DNA from: Candidatus Poribacteria bacterium
GTDB lineage: Bacteria > Poribacteria > WGA-4E > WGA-3G
Reading direction: 5' to 3'
Length of the DNA: 50,000 nt
Assembly (NCBI GenBank): GCA_022826805.1
Contig: JAJDUH010000023.1
Location: 1 to 50,000 of the forward strand
Position numbers and translations under genes: made by a program. Positions 1-9,556 of the stretch are shown piece by piece (position 1 is the first letter of the stretch; every line of letters begins with the position of its first letter). The notes beneath the pieces were generated by a model that saw only the letters and a list, made by a program, of their open reading frames with translations, did not search any database and was not told the origin of the DNA.

Positions 1-605
<605 letters not shown>

Positions 606-704
606 CTTCTTTATTCTTCTACCGACCCCTCAATACATATACAATTGTCAAATATTCTTGGAGCGGCTCAGATACACCACAACACTGAGCCCGACAAAAA
701 ATTT

Positions 705-821
705 TCCGGTGGCTATAGCGGAGGGGACCCACCCGTACCCATCCCGAACACGGTAGTTAAGCCCTTCAGCGCTGATGATACTTCGGGGGCAACCCCGTGG
801 GAAAGTAGGTCGCTGCCGGGA
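705..821 (+). rRNA. 5S ribosomal RNA
   Basis: A 117-nt segment begins TCCGGTGGCTATAGCGG and ends GTCGCTGCCGGGA. The ends pair as the closing helix of 5S rRNA. It also carries the conserved CCCATCCCGAACACGG loop around 739-754. It lies about 100 nt after the 23S rRNA, the standard 23S-5S order, with no tRNA between or after. Confidence 0.96.
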
Positions 822-830
822 ATCTTCTCA

Positions 831-858
831 AAGGGCAGGTACCAAACCTGCCCTTTTC
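831..858 (+). terminator. Intrinsic terminator of the rRNA operon
   Basis: AGGGCAGGT and ACCTGCCCT form a perfect 9-bp stem with a five-base loop, followed by a TTTT-C-T run, ten bases after the 5S rRNA. Position and form fit a Rho-independent terminator closing the rRNA transcript. Confidence 0.9.
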
Positions 859-900
859 TGTTGACATTTTTCCTCTTTTAATACCACCGGGAGGGAGAAA

Positions 901-1545
901 ATGAACACAACTAACCGAATTCCAATATACATCTGTTGTTTGCTTATTTCAATAGGACTGATCGGGTTCGCGACACTCGCATACACCGCGAAACCACCTG
1001 AAAATATCCTCAAAAATGGCGATTTCGATCTCAACCTTGAGGGATGGCACCACTGGACGCACGATACCGCCGCCGCACTCTTCCAAACCGAAGGCAAAAA
1101 AGCCGAACCCGTCGTCGGCAAAAAGGTCGCTTACGTCAAAATCAGCAAAGCAGGCAACGCTGTATGGCATGTCCAACTCTATCAGCAACCCTTCACATTA
1201 GAGAAAGGCACGACCTATACCTACAGTTTATGGGCGAAGAGCGAAGTACCGAGAACTGCCGTAATGCGTATTCTTCATCAAGGGGCACCGTGGAATGAAT
1301 ATGCTAGACAGACAATTAATCTCTCCGAGGCTTGGAAGGAATTCTTTGTCACCTTCAAAATGCCCGCAGACGATGTCAGTTCGCGTGCTGGCATCATTAT
1401 GGGTGCCCAGAAGGTTGATGTCTGGTTCGACCATATCCGTCTCTACGAAGGCGAATTCGTCAGTGACATCGAGGGCGCTGAGCCACAATCCATTGAACCC
1501 ACAGATAAACTCACAACCACATGGGCATCCCTCAAAGAATTGTAA
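901..1545 (+). CDS. Exported carbohydrate-binding-like protein (CBM_4_9 type)
   Basis: This 214-residue protein starts at ATG 901 behind a good ribosome site (GGAGG at 891). Residues about 8-30 form a hydrophobic export signal. The remainder has the pattern of a CenC/CBM_4_9 jelly-roll: NILKNGDFDLNLEGWHHW near residue 36, then alternating beta strands with YSLWAKSE and FDHIRLYEGE near the end. Such domains bind glycans, but here no catalytic domain is attached, so a binding or surface role is inferred. The last residues (KLTTTWASLKEL) resemble the C-terminus of two LamG proteins in this window (1892-2674 and 41190-42024), which suggests a shared sorting or anchoring tail. The gene stands alone, 45 nt downstream of the rRNA terminator, so it must have its own promoter. 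Confidence 0.75.
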   Translation: MNTTNRIPIYICCLLISIGLIGFATLAYTAKPPENILKNGDFDLNLEGWHHWTHDTAAALFQTEGKKAEPVVGKKVAYVKISKAGNAVWHVQLYQQPFTLEKGTTYTYSLWAKSEVPRTAVMRILHQGAPWNEYARQTINLSEAWKEFFVTFKMPADDVSSRAGIIMGAQKVDVWFDHIRLYEGEFVSDIEGAEPQSIEPTDKLTTTWASLKEL

Positions 1546-1721
1546 AAACAACCTCCGAATCATCAACCCTTCATCTTATATCCCAACCTGCTCCGTCTCT
1601 ACTGGCGAGGTTTGAAATTGTGCTATAAAAGTACAATTTGTCTTAGCTTTACATTCCTCGCCGGTCCACACCTCCAACTAAGCCTATCCTGCAAATCCGC
1701 TAATCCTGAAAGTCCTGATTC

Positions 1722-1767
1722 AGACAATAGACACTGACTACTGATAACTGACAACTAACAACTGATG
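1722..1767. repeat. Degenerate short tandem repeat (AACTGATAACTGACA type)
   Basis: Overlapping copies of an 8-base unit of the form CTGATAA / CTGACAA / CTAACAA run together just upstream of a promoter. The same family recurs at many gene borders in this window. The rest of 1546-1891 holds a diverged piece with ACTGGCGAGGTTTG and AATTTGTCTTAGCTTTACAT; the latter string recurs near 32866. Confidence 0.7.
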
Positions 1768-1773
1768 TTTCCC

Positions 1774-1802
1774 TTGCATATACACCCAAAACGATATATA
1801 AT
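1774..1802 (+). promoter_or_regulatory. Sigma-70 type promoter for the LamG gene at 1892
   Basis: TTGCAT (1774-1779) and TATAAT (1797-1802) are separated by 17 bp. The predicted start near 1809 would give a leader of about 80 nt before the ATG at 1892. Confidence 0.65.
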
Positions 1803-1891
1803 ATACATCAGGGTCAAGTAATAGTAGTGACCATTTTTGTTGCTACCGGAAGAATGCGCTGCACACCGTATAAAATCCAGGAGGTGAACCG

Positions 1892-2674
1892 ATGAAATTC
1901 AGGCTATTCCTTATACTCGCCTGCGCGGCACTCATAAGCTTCGCGTCGGCTTATACGCAAATAACGCACGCGCAATCCATTGAAGATGGATTGGGAGGGC
2001 ATTGGACTTTTGATAAGAGCGATACCGATGCAAAGGTCGCTAAGGATGCCCTTGCTGAGAACGATGGGGAGATCAAAGGTGCCCCCCAAAGTGTAGAAGG
2101 CATTGTCGGAGAAGCGCTCAGTTTCAACGGCAAAGAGGATTATATCGTCATGGGTGCCGCTACCACAGGACAGGATCTTACCTACGCAATGTGGATTAAA
2201 GTCGCAGCCCTCCCCGGCGGTCCAAAAGTCATCATTTGGGACGATGACCCACAGGGTGGTGGCGACTCGTGGTTGGAACTCTTGGCGGACGGAACAGTGC
2301 AAACCCAAAGAGCTGGTGATGGATTCGGCGTCTTCAAAACCGCGACCGCCGTCAAACCGGACGAATGGACGCACATCACATTTGTCACCAATGCCGATGA
2401 CGAGAAAAAATTCCTCTACATCAATGGTGAACTCGATGCCGAGGCAGACGGGGTCATAAATAGTCGAGACACACGCAGCCACGTCGTTGTCGCAGTCGGA
2501 CATGACCGGAATGCCTTTATCAAACCCTTCTATTTTGAGGGTGAAATTGATGATGTTGCTGTTTATCATCGTGCTTTAGATGACAAAGAGGTTAAAGAAA
2601 ATTACCAGATCGCCTTTGATGTTGAACCCGCGGGAAAACTCGCTGTCACATGGGGTGCGATCAAAGCGCGCTAA
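1892..2674 (+). CDS. Exported LamG / concanavalin A-like domain protein
   Basis: This 260-residue protein starts at ATG 1892 behind a near-perfect ribosome site (AGGAGGTG at 1879). Residues 1-28 are a cleavable signal peptide ending near ITHAQS. The remainder is one LamG/ConA-like jelly-roll: GLGGHWTFD near residue 33, GEALSFNGKEDYIVMG near 74, YAMWIKV near 98, EWTHITFV near 152, LYINGELDA near 170 and FEGEIDDVAVYHRALDDKEV near 214. LamG domains bind sugars or proteins outside the cell; nothing catalytic is seen. The protein ends GKLAVTWGAIKAR, matching the tails of the products at 901-1545 and 41190-42024. Confidence 0.88.
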   Translation: MKFRLFLILACAALISFASAYTQITHAQSIEDGLGGHWTFDKSDTDAKVAKDALAENDGEIKGAPQSVEGIVGEALSFNGKEDYIVMGAATTGQDLTYAMWIKVAALPGGPKVIIWDDDPQGGGDSWLELLADGTVQTQRAGDGFGVFKTATAVKPDEWTHITFVTNADDEKKFLYINGELDAEADGVINSRDTRSHVVVAVGHDRNAFIKPFYFEGEIDDVAVYHRALDDKEVKENYQIAFDVEPAGKLAVTWGAIKAR

Positions 2675-2732
2675 ATTGTTCAGGCGGCCGAATCCTATCC
2701 GGTCGCCTTCCCAAACGGAGAAATCTAATACC

Positions 2733-3272
2733 ATGGCAAAGTTGTACACCGAAATTCCGCAAAAACTACAGCAATTCATCGAAGACCAAAAAATCTTCTT
2801 TGTCGCAACCGCAACAGCCGATAGTAGAATCAACCTATCTCCGAAGGGCATGGACTCCTTACGTGTCTTGGGTCCAAACCGCGTCGCCTGGTTAAATGTA
2901 ACGGGCAGCGGAAACGAAACCGCCGCACACGTTCAAGAAAACCCTCGCATGACGCTTATGTTTACCGCATTTGAAAATGACCCCGTAATCCTCCGACTCT
3001 ACGGCACCGCAAAGGCTATCCACAAAGACGATGCCGAATGGCAACGACTCTTCCCACTGTTCACGCCACTGCCAGGAGCACGACAAATCTTTGACCTCAA
3101 CGTCAATCTTGTGCAAACCTCTTGTGGAATGGCTGTTCCACTTTATGATTATGTCGGTGAAAGAGAGCATCTAAATACATGGGCAGAAAAGAAGGGTGAA
3201 GACGGGGTAGAGACATATTGGAAAGAAACCAACCATACCAGTCTCGACGGAAAACCCACCCACTTCGCTTAG
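2733..3272 (+). CDS. Pyridoxamine 5'-phosphate oxidase family protein
   Basis: The likely start is ATG 2733, giving 179 residues; an in-frame opening extends back to 2580 but overlaps the previous gene and lacks family-like sequence. The protein begins MAKLYTEIPQKLQQFIEDQKIFFVATA, the typical opening of the split-barrel FMN-binding fold. Next come INLSPKG, ENPRMTLMF and VILRLYGTAKAI, matching the second and third barrel strands. The C-terminus (GMAVPLYDYVGERE followed by KKGEDGVETYWKETN) is typical of the subfamily usually annotated only as pyridoxamine 5'-phosphate oxidase family. Members bind flavin or related cofactors. True PdxH activity is unlikely because the protein is shorter and lacks PdxH-specific substrate residues, so the substrate is unknown. 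Confidence 0.85.
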   Translation: MAKLYTEIPQKLQQFIEDQKIFFVATATADSRINLSPKGMDSLRVLGPNRVAWLNVTGSGNETAAHVQENPRMTLMFTAFENDPVILRLYGTAKAIHKDDAEWQRLFPLFTPLPGARQIFDLNVNLVQTSCGMAVPLYDYVGEREHLNTWAEKKGEDGVETYWKETNHTSLDGKPTHFA

Positions 3273-3363
3273 CAGCTTATGCGGCTCCCTAACCGAGGTG
3301 GTATGGTTTCTAACCAGTTTCCCAACTATGGTAGGTGCGGTTTTGCAGCGTACACGCTCCGGG

Positions 3364-3410
3364 GAATGCCATTAAGGCATTCATACCCGGTTCATGCCTA
3401 TAAGGCATGA
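3364..3410. repeat. Two hairpin repeats with compensating arms
   Basis: GAATGCC-ATTAA-GGCATTC (3364-3382) is followed 28 bp later by TCATGCC-TATAA-GGCATGA (3392-3410). The arm sequences differ at two positions, yet both stems remain perfectly paired. Each is followed by ATACC(C)GGTT or ATACCGTTGATT. A third copy with the same tail lies at 38921-38938. The rest of 3273-3622 holds partial REP-like pieces (GTAGGTGCGGTT near 3331, CGAGGTTTCTTAACCTCG near 3501) and no gene. Confidence 0.8.
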
Positions 3411-3622
3411 ATACCGTTGATTCTGATTTATGCGATGTGCATTCTAACCGCACAGCTTAGAAAGGTAAAAGCTTCAAATATCATTGCGCTGCCTTCACTG
3501 ACGAGGTTTCTTAACCTCGCCTGTTTACGGTATATCACTAACTCTAAAATTTACCATATTTTAATCAGAAACCGGCTTGCGACAACGACAGCAAGCCGAG
3601 CAAAAACCCAATAGTTAAAAAA

Positions 3623-6226
3623 ATGAAATTATCGCTTATTGTCATCACACTCTTTATAATGTGTCTATCTATTGGACACACCCTTCCACCCGATCCTGAA
3701 CTCCAAAGCGCAATCCAGACCGCACGCAAATTCAAAAACCTTAAACCGAGGTACAACGTCAACGAAATAACAGAATGCGCAACCGATAGTTTCGTTACAC
3801 TCGCTAAGAATTGGCACAACTTACCCGCAATATATCGACAGGAACTCAAACCAATTTTCTTACGTCCCGGACTCCCGGGCAGCTTCTTCGGTGAGGTCGA
3901 GTTGCCAGAACACTTCACCACACCCCACTTCAGATTCCACTATACGCGCGTCGGACCGAACGCACCGCCCCTTGAGGATTTCCACCCACGCAACGGCGTT
4001 CCAGATTACGTCGATCTCTGTGCCGATGCGATGGAACGTGCCTATCATGTCCAAATTGACCTGATGGGATTCAAGGTCCCCTACATCGACTTTTGGGCAG
4101 CGCAGAACGGTGGTGATCATAAATATGATGTCTATATCTTTGTCTTCCCCGCACTCGGTATCACAACCGCCGATTGGTTTGAAGGTAGGGTTTTGTCCAC
4201 AGCGCTGACCGTTGCACCCTATTTTATGATTAACTCCCGTATCTACGATTACGTCGGAAAAATGGAGGGAATTCGCTATCTGGAGACAACTTGCACCCAC
4301 GAATTCCTCCACGGCGTCCAGTTCGGATACAACGCCTATATGCCAACATGGTTCATGGAAGCATCTGCAACGTGGATCGAAGTGATAACTTACGATGGCG
4401 GAGAAATTGATGATGGTGATACCCTCCCCGATCCAGATGAACCCAACGAAACTAATGCCTATAACTACTACATCCATCAGCTCCGCCGTTGGCTCCAAAT
4501 CCCAGATATCTCACTTGAAAGCCGCATCGGCGACCACGAATACGGATCCGTTATCTGGACATTGTATATGACTGAACGGTTCGGATACGATATCGTCCGA
4601 CAATTTTACGGAGATACTACCGATGGTAGTTATCGAGAGATGGGAAATTTTTACGATGTCTTTATCAATAACGGCACAACCCTTGCCGAGGCGTTCAAGA
4701 CATTCACCGTATGGAATTATTTCACCCATACCCGCGCCAATACGACGACCGAAATACGTGGGTACAAGAATGCACACCGTTTCCCACCAGTCGCCATTCA
4801 TCCGACCGATGTTCACGCCAGTTATCCGGTCCGCACGGATTTCGATTCCGAATCAATGCCTGAACACTTCTCAGCACGTTATGCTGTTTTCCGTCCCGCA
4901 GGTATTATGCCAGAATTCTCGATCAAAATTGACGGTGCGGATATCGCACCAGTAGACCTCCGCCGTCTGCTCCCTGAAGATCAGGATAGCATTCAGGGAG
5001 AACTGCAACGACTCAACAATACAGGTTTGCGTGGATGGGCTGCCAAATTTATCGTCAAGAAACGAGATGGCACTACCGAAATCAAAGAGGCATTCACCTA
5101 TCAACGTTCCCAAGAGGCGCAGATGACATTCAAAGATTTCGGCGGGGATATTCAAGAAATCGCTCTCGTTCTGATTAATATGCACCCAGATGTTGAGCGC
5201 GTCATAATTCCGGGTGGAAGTTTCGGTGGCAATGTCAGTTATATGGCGGGCGCACCGCCAGCAGGAAGGCTCTCGAACGCACAAGTCTCCCAAGGCTCCA
5301 ACGGACCGCTTGTGACGTGGAATATTGACGATCCAACCGGTATTCGAGAAGTCGCAGTCGTCCGAAAACGCTACACAATACAAAATGAGACGGATGTGCC
5401 ACAACCCTTTCAAAACCCTGGTGAAGTCCTTGCTGCCGCTGATCGAGACGACAACGGCATTCCTGATGACGATATAACTGTTGTCGGACGTGTAGATGTC
5501 GCCCAAACACGATTTGAAGACACAACTGTCTTTGAAAGTATTGATGTCAGCAGTGAGTTGTTTGATCCCAACAACCTACACTATTACTACGCTGTTGTGC
5601 CTGTTGACGCAATGGGGCTTATGGGCACGCCTAATATTGTGCCAAACAGCATCACACCGCGCCTGGACGCAGTGAGTGGAGCACCCGCTTTTTTCATTCA
5701 TACACAACCTCACGGCACAGGTGAGTGGAATGTTGAAGTACAAAGCACACAACCCCTACAGAGTCCGCCACACCTAACGGTAGAAAGTCCTACCAGAGAC
5801 GGATATACCATCTTTCTAACGCAGCAAACCGAAACACGGTGGCTCGGAAAACTCCAGACGAACGGATTTCCGCCGACAGGTATCTATCTCTATAAAATTC
5901 GTGGACAAACTTCCGCTGGTGTGACCGGCACCCAAATTTGGCAAGGGCAAACCTTCAGTTATGTTGCAAGTCGCACGAATCAAGGTGTCACAGTCGCACC
6001 GAATCCACTTCGCGCCGGACAGGGGAACCATTTAACCTTTTACCCGAAGGGATTAACCGTTGAAATCTACGATACTATAGGAAATTTAATTAAAGTGCTA
6101 AACAATGCAGCACAATGGGATTGCACAAATGCACGCGGCGAAATGGTCTGCACCGGACTCTACTTTTTCCGGGCAACTGACGGAAACGGTTTCCAAAGCA
6201 CCGGCAAATTCTGTGTGGTGAAATAG
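3623..6226 (+). CDS. Secreted zinc metalloprotease-like protein (MXAN_6640 type) with C-terminal sorting-like domain
   Basis: An 867-residue protein with a signal peptide (residues 1-20, ending near GHT). A zinc-protease motif H226-E-F-L-H230 sits in the context TTCTHEFLHGVQFGYN, and E246 in WFMEASATWIE is the likely third ligand, so the core is a gluzincin-like peptidase. This arrangement (HEFxH followed by a WFxEA(S/T)AxW(I/M)E block) is typical of proteins annotated MXAN_6640 family putative metalloprotease. A middle region (about 540-700) looks like fibronectin or Ig-type strands. The last 80 residues (VAPNPLRAG, VEIYDTIGNLIKVL, GLYFFRATDG) match FlgD-Ig/T9SS type A-like secretion tails. 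The following lipoprotein gene overlaps by one base, implying co-translation. The substrate is unknown. Confidence 0.82.
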   Translation: MKLSLIVITLFIMCLSIGHTLPPDPELQSAIQTARKFKNLKPRYNVNEITECATDSFVTLAKNWHNLPAIYRQELKPIFLRPGLPGSFFGEVELPEHFTTPHFRFHYTRVGPNAPPLEDFHPRNGVPDYVDLCADAMERAYHVQIDLMGFKVPYIDFWAAQNGGDHKYDVYIFVFPALGITTADWFEGRVLSTALTVAPYFMINSRIYDYVGKMEGIRYLETTCTHEFLHGVQFGYNAYMPTWFMEASATWIEVITYDGGEIDDGDTLPDPDEPNETNAYNYYIHQLRRWLQIPDISLESRIGDHEYGSVIWTLYMTERFGYDIVRQFYGDTTDGSYREMGNFYDVFINNGTTLAEAFKTFTVWNYFTHTRANTTTEIRGYKNAHRFPPVAIHPTDVHASYPVRTDFDSESMPEHFSARYAVFRPAGIMPEFSIKIDGADIAPVDLRRLLPEDQDSIQGELQRLNNTGLRGWAAKFIVKKRDGTTEIKEAFTYQRSQEAQMTFKDFGGDIQEIALVLINMHPDVERVIIPGGSFGGNVSYMAGAPPAGRLSNAQVSQGSNGPLVTWNIDDPTGIREVAVVRKRYTIQNETDVPQPFQNPGEVLAAADRDDNGIPDDDITVVGRVDVAQTRFEDTTVFESIDVSSELFDPNNLHYYYAVVPVDAMGLMGTPNIVPNSITPRLDAVSGAPAFFIHTQPHGTGEWNVEVQSTQPLQSPPHLTVESPTRDGYTIFLTQQTETRWLGKLQTNGFPPTGIYLYKIRGQTSAGVTGTQIWQGQTFSYVASRTNQGVTVAPNPLRAGQGNHLTFYPKGLTVEIYDTIGNLIKVLNNAAQWDCTNARGEMVCTGLYFFRATDGNGFQSTGKFCVVK

Positions 6227-7050
6227 TGAGAAGTTATCAGTATTCCATTATCATACTTTTTTTACTGTTCCTCGTAAGTTGTGGGGATGAGGGATTAGTG
6301 GATCCACACGGTGAAACTACGCTCCCCGCGCCTGATACAACAAAAGGTCTCCATGCTATCGACTTCCCGACAGGTCCAGGCTCTTCATGGACCTATCTCA
6401 ACGTTGACACCGATCAGGAATTCACACTCCGAATCGGAGGTACACGCGATATCAGCGGAACAACGCATCGGCAGATGACTGTCAGCGACATTAGTCCCGT
6501 CGAACCCGACCAATTCAACTATGAGGCTATTGATCACCTATCAGCGAACGCGTATTACTTTCGAGTAAACACGGAATTTTATGACGCATTCCCTTTTCCA
6601 GTTTTAGCGACCTACTTTTACAAGACCTCTCAGGCGTTGATAGAATCTGCCTTTGACATTTATCTCCCTATTGAAAATCCGATATTTCACGCAAAACATT
6701 TTCCGCCGCGGACACTCTGGGATTTTCCATTAGAAATTGGAAAGCAGTGGGTCGTTTTTGAGAAAACCGTCGGCGCCCCGGTCACAGTCACACGCTATGT
6801 AGTGGAGAAAGATGTACAAATTACCGTTCCCGCAGGCACCTTCACAACTTATGTCGTTCAGGAAGAAGTCGTTTACGGAGATAGCGAAGATCCATCGATC
6901 TTTTTAATTAGTCCGCCCGCAATTTATTGGATCGCACCCTCGATTGGGGTCGTCCAATATCGGTACAACCGTTATCGCGCCACTGATGCATTCTCCGCAC
7001 AAACCTTCGCACTCAAGAGCGCACATTTGACGATACCGAGTATCGATTAA
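6226..7050 (+). CDS. Putative lipoprotein, translationally coupled to the metalloprotease
   Basis: Translation most likely starts at GTG 6226, sharing its first base with the TAG stop of the metalloprotease, a sign of coupled translation. The N-terminus has a lipoprotein signal: a hydrophobic run IIILFLLFLVSC with Cys19 as the lipidation site, followed by GDEGLVDPHGE. The mature part (about 255 residues) holds beta-rich sequence including FPTGPGSSWTYLNVDTDQEF and a PAGTFTTYVVQE segment, resembling exported proteins that read 'amount and quality of X is set by a cofactor', but I recognise no named family. Its pairing with a secreted peptidase suggests a partner, inhibitor or anchor at the outer membrane; that role is inferred from position only. 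Confidence 0.72.
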   Translation: MRSYQYSIIILFLLFLVSCGDEGLVDPHGETTLPAPDTTKGLHAIDFPTGPGSSWTYLNVDTDQEFTLRIGGTRDISGTTHRQMTVSDISPVEPDQFNYEAIDHLSANAYYFRVNTEFYDAFPFPVLATYFYKTSQALIESAFDIYLPIENPIFHAKHFPPRTLWDFPLEIGKQWVVFEKTVGAPVTVTRYVVEKDVQITVPAGTFTTYVVQEEVVYGDSEDPSIFLISPPAIYWIAPSIGVVQYRYNRYRATDAFSAQTFALKSAHLTIPSID

Positions 7051-7211
7051 ACACAAAACGGAAAAGATTAAAATAAAACACGCAATAGGAGAAGTCTTCT
7101 AATCTTACACCTCTAAAAGATGTTTGGCGAGGATGGCTTCGGCTTTGTGCCTCGCTCCTCAAAGTGTTCATGTATTTTTGCGTTTCCCTATGACAGGAAC
7201 TTCTGATCCAG

Positions 7212-8480
7212 ATGAGCATCTCCTCTAATGCCGACAGCCGACAGCCGACAGCTGACAGCCATTTAGCCCACCGCAACATCCCCATTACCATCATCGGTGG
7301 CGGAATACACGGCGTATCTATCGCGATGCGGCTCCTTCGCGAAGCACCGACAGCGGCGAGACATCTCGCTATTGTCGATCGGCACCCACAACCTCTTACC
7401 CAATGGCGGGATAAAACAGAGCGCCAAGGCATGATGTTTCTCCGTTCGACTGCTGTCCATCATGTCTCCTCTGACGCACTCGGTATTGTTGAATACGCCG
7501 AACGCCACAACCGAACAGGAGAATTGGCACCACCCTATTCGCAACCCTCTACACAACTCTTTTGGGATTACTGTAACGGTCCGCTTACTGAGCTTGCGCA
7601 ACACCAGGTCTATTATCAGTTTGAGGTCGCTAAATTGCGATGGGACAAAGGCGCAGGTAAGTTTCCATTCCGTCTGATCTCGAAAGACAATGTCGGGTTT
7701 CGGAGTCGTTGTGTCGTTCTTGCCATCGGTGTTGACGATTGTGCTTACGTACCCGAGGAGTTTGTCCAATGGCGGTGCCAGTATCCCAACAGGATTTTGC
7801 ACGCCTCCGAATTTAATGTAGATTATCAGGATGAAAAAGGCAGTGAAGAGTCTTTTGTTATCGTCGGGGGCGGGTTAACAGCAGGAACGCTCGCAAAGAG
7901 TCTCAGCGAACGTGGACATAAGGTAGCATTGATTGCTCGAAAACAGTTAAAAACAGAGCAGTTTGATTTTCCACCGGTGTGGTTGGGTCCCAAGGCACTC
8001 GCCGAATTCGCAAGCGAGACCGATTTTCAGAGGCGTTATGAGATTATTCAGCAAAACAGGGGTGAAGGGAGCATTACGCCCAATATTATGAAAGCGTTGA
8101 CAGATGCCTCAAACATTAATGTTTATTCTCAGACTCGTATCCAGAATATCGTCTCGGCGGGAGATAGCGGTCCAACACAGAGGCTAAACGTTACAACAAA
8201 CCGCGGGAACATTATGGATGTCTCACGTATTGTCCTCGCAACTGGGTATCAATTCAATCTGTGTCACTATGGGTTTTTGAAGGAGTTAATCGCGCAGCAC
8301 CGGATCCCACTCGTCCGTGGACTGCCACGCCTTGATGCCGATTTGCAACTCTATCCAGTCCAAAATCTATTCGGCTCTGGCACTATTGCGCAGCTTCAGA
8401 TAGGTCCCGCCTCAGGCAACATCGCCGGTGCAAATCTCGCTTATGAACGACTCCGAAAAAAACTCCTTGCCCATCTGTAG
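7212..8480 (+). CDS. FAD/NAD(P)-binding oxidoreductase-like protein
   Basis: This 422-residue protein has two Rossmann nucleotide-binding motifs: G29-G-G-I-H-G for FAD, and a second GGG at about residue 219 (SFVIVGGGLTAGTLAKSL) followed by KVALIARK for NAD(P)H. A later LATGYQFN block near 342 is the usual ATG motif of flavin monooxygenases. The layout recalls the SidA/IucD/PvdA N-hydroxylase group and FAD-dependent monooxygenases annotated only as FAD/NAD(P)-binding protein. No siderophore gene is nearby. The first about 20 residues (NADSRQPTADS) are encoded by a short-tandem-repeat tract (CCGACAG units), so the N-terminus may be a recent extension; no strong ribosome site is visible before ATG 7212 and no better in-frame start precedes the first GGG. 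Confidence 0.72.
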   Translation: MSISSNADSRQPTADSHLAHRNIPITIIGGGIHGVSIAMRLLREAPTAARHLAIVDRHPQPLTQWRDKTERQGMMFLRSTAVHHVSSDALGIVEYAERHNRTGELAPPYSQPSTQLFWDYCNGPLTELAQHQVYYQFEVAKLRWDKGAGKFPFRLISKDNVGFRSRCVVLAIGVDDCAYVPEEFVQWRCQYPNRILHASEFNVDYQDEKGSEESFVIVGGGLTAGTLAKSLSERGHKVALIARKQLKTEQFDFPPVWLGPKALAEFASETDFQRRYEIIQQNRGEGSITPNIMKALTDASNINVYSQTRIQNIVSAGDSGPTQRLNVTTNRGNIMDVSRIVLATGYQFNLCHYGFLKELIAQHRIPLVRGLPRLDADLQLYPVQNLFGSGTIAQLQIGPASGNIAGANLAYERLRKKLLAHL

Positions 8481-8502
8481 AAGTGATCTCCCGGTCCCTA
8501 CC

Positions 8503-9426
8503 TTACCGCGTCAACGCATACGCCACAACATTCATTCCCTGTTTAAATGCCCATGTCCGTTGCTCTTCGCCCCCAGGTTCACAAGGTCTACCTTCCCAGG
8601 CACAGTTCAGATCGCTCGGACAAAAGTAGATAATCACACGATCGTCATCCATAATCGCTTCGTCATGGTCAGATATGTTTTTAATGCGTTTATCGCCACC
8701 GAGGTATTCATCATGCTGGTAGAGCGTATGATAAATCGGATGGCTCATCTCTAACCGTTCAAACTGTTTTTCTGGATACACCTGCCGAACCATCTCATAG
8801 ATATACGGACGCAAACCGCCACGATAATTGTGGAGCCGAGCATCACAATCTTCGACGTGGAGGAAACCGCCGCGCTCAAAGTAATCCCTTAGCTTTCGTA
8901 CTTGTTCCGGCAAAAGTCGAATCCCGCTGTGTCCCGTCATATATAGAAACGGATAGGCAAACAGCCCTTCATCGTCGATATCAACATATTGCGGATGTTC
9001 ACGCACCTCAACATCAATTGTCGTATTTTCAGAAAGAATTTCCGTGAACTTCAAATCCGATGGCCACCGATAGTAATTAACAATATTTGTGTACCAATCG
9101 CCACCCGGGTACTTGAGTCGCACAAACGTGAATTTTTCACCCGTCGGATTCATCTCAGGATAGTGATGTTCAATTCTCCCGTATCGTGTGCCGTAGTGAA
9201 AATCCTCTGCCGCGTTATAAGGGATGTATTCTCGGAAACCCCACTGTGCGTCTGCAGGCAGAATTAATCCACCCGCCGCCAGCGCAGAGGCAGCAAGCCC
9301 AACAGATCCCTTCAAAAAGGAACGTCGGGACAGTCTTTTTGTTTCTTCCGATTCTACACTGGGTATAAACGCATGTTTATCGTTCGGTTCTTTCTTAACT
9401 TCAGGGTATCTGCCGTTACGTAACAT
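8503..9426 (-). CDS. Tat-exported DUF4159 domain protein
   Basis: A 307-residue protein starting at ATG 9426 with a strong ribosome site (AGGAGGAG). Residues 33-40 read SRRSFLKG, a twin-arginine motif, followed by a hydrophobic, Ala-rich stretch to about 60, so export by the Tat route is expected. The rest fits DUF4159: FTFVRLKYPGGDWYTN, LPYLYMTGH-like FAYPFLYMTGHSGIRL, LRDYFERGGFLHVEDCD, and a late HPIYHTLY. This family often sits near MoxR/VWA-type genes, which are not seen here. The core has a flavodoxin- or GATase-like look (DUF4159 is related to that fold), but no function is established. The neighbouring phosphodiester glycosidase lies 130 bp downstream on the same strand, with a repeat tract between. 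Confidence 0.82.
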   Translation of the reverse strand: MLRNGRYPEVKKEPNDKHAFIPSVESEETKRLSRRSFLKGSVGLAASALAAGGLILPADAQWGFREYIPYNAAEDFHYGTRYGRIEHHYPEMNPTGEKFTFVRLKYPGGDWYTNIVNYYRWPSDLKFTEILSENTTIDVEVREHPQYVDIDDEGLFAYPFLYMTGHSGIRLLPEQVRKLRDYFERGGFLHVEDCDARLHNYRGGLRPYIYEMVRQVYPEKQFERLEMSHPIYHTLYQHDEYLGGDKRIKNISDHDEAIMDDDRVIIYFCPSDLNCAWEGRPCEPGGEEQRTWAFKQGMNVVAYALTR

Positions 9427-9512
9427 CGCTTATTTCTCCTCCTACGCATATCTGTCAGTTTCAGTAACGCGTTGTGGCGGTTGCAAACGTTCTCGCCTGC
9501 CACAAGAGACTC

Positions 9513-9546
9513 TTAACCGGCAACTGATAACCGATAGCCGATAACC
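9513..9546. repeat. Degenerate short tandem repeat
   Basis: Units of the AACTGATAACCGATAGCCGATAACC type fill the gap between two minus-strand genes, ending 11 bases from the stop of the phosphodiester glycosidase gene. Confidence 0.65.
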
Positions 9547-9556
9547 ATATTATAAC

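Noticed and set aside
3860..5525. Long minus-strand open frames opposite the metalloprotease
   Set aside because: They have no ribosome site and no family-like sequence, and they lie wholly opposite a clear plus-strand gene.
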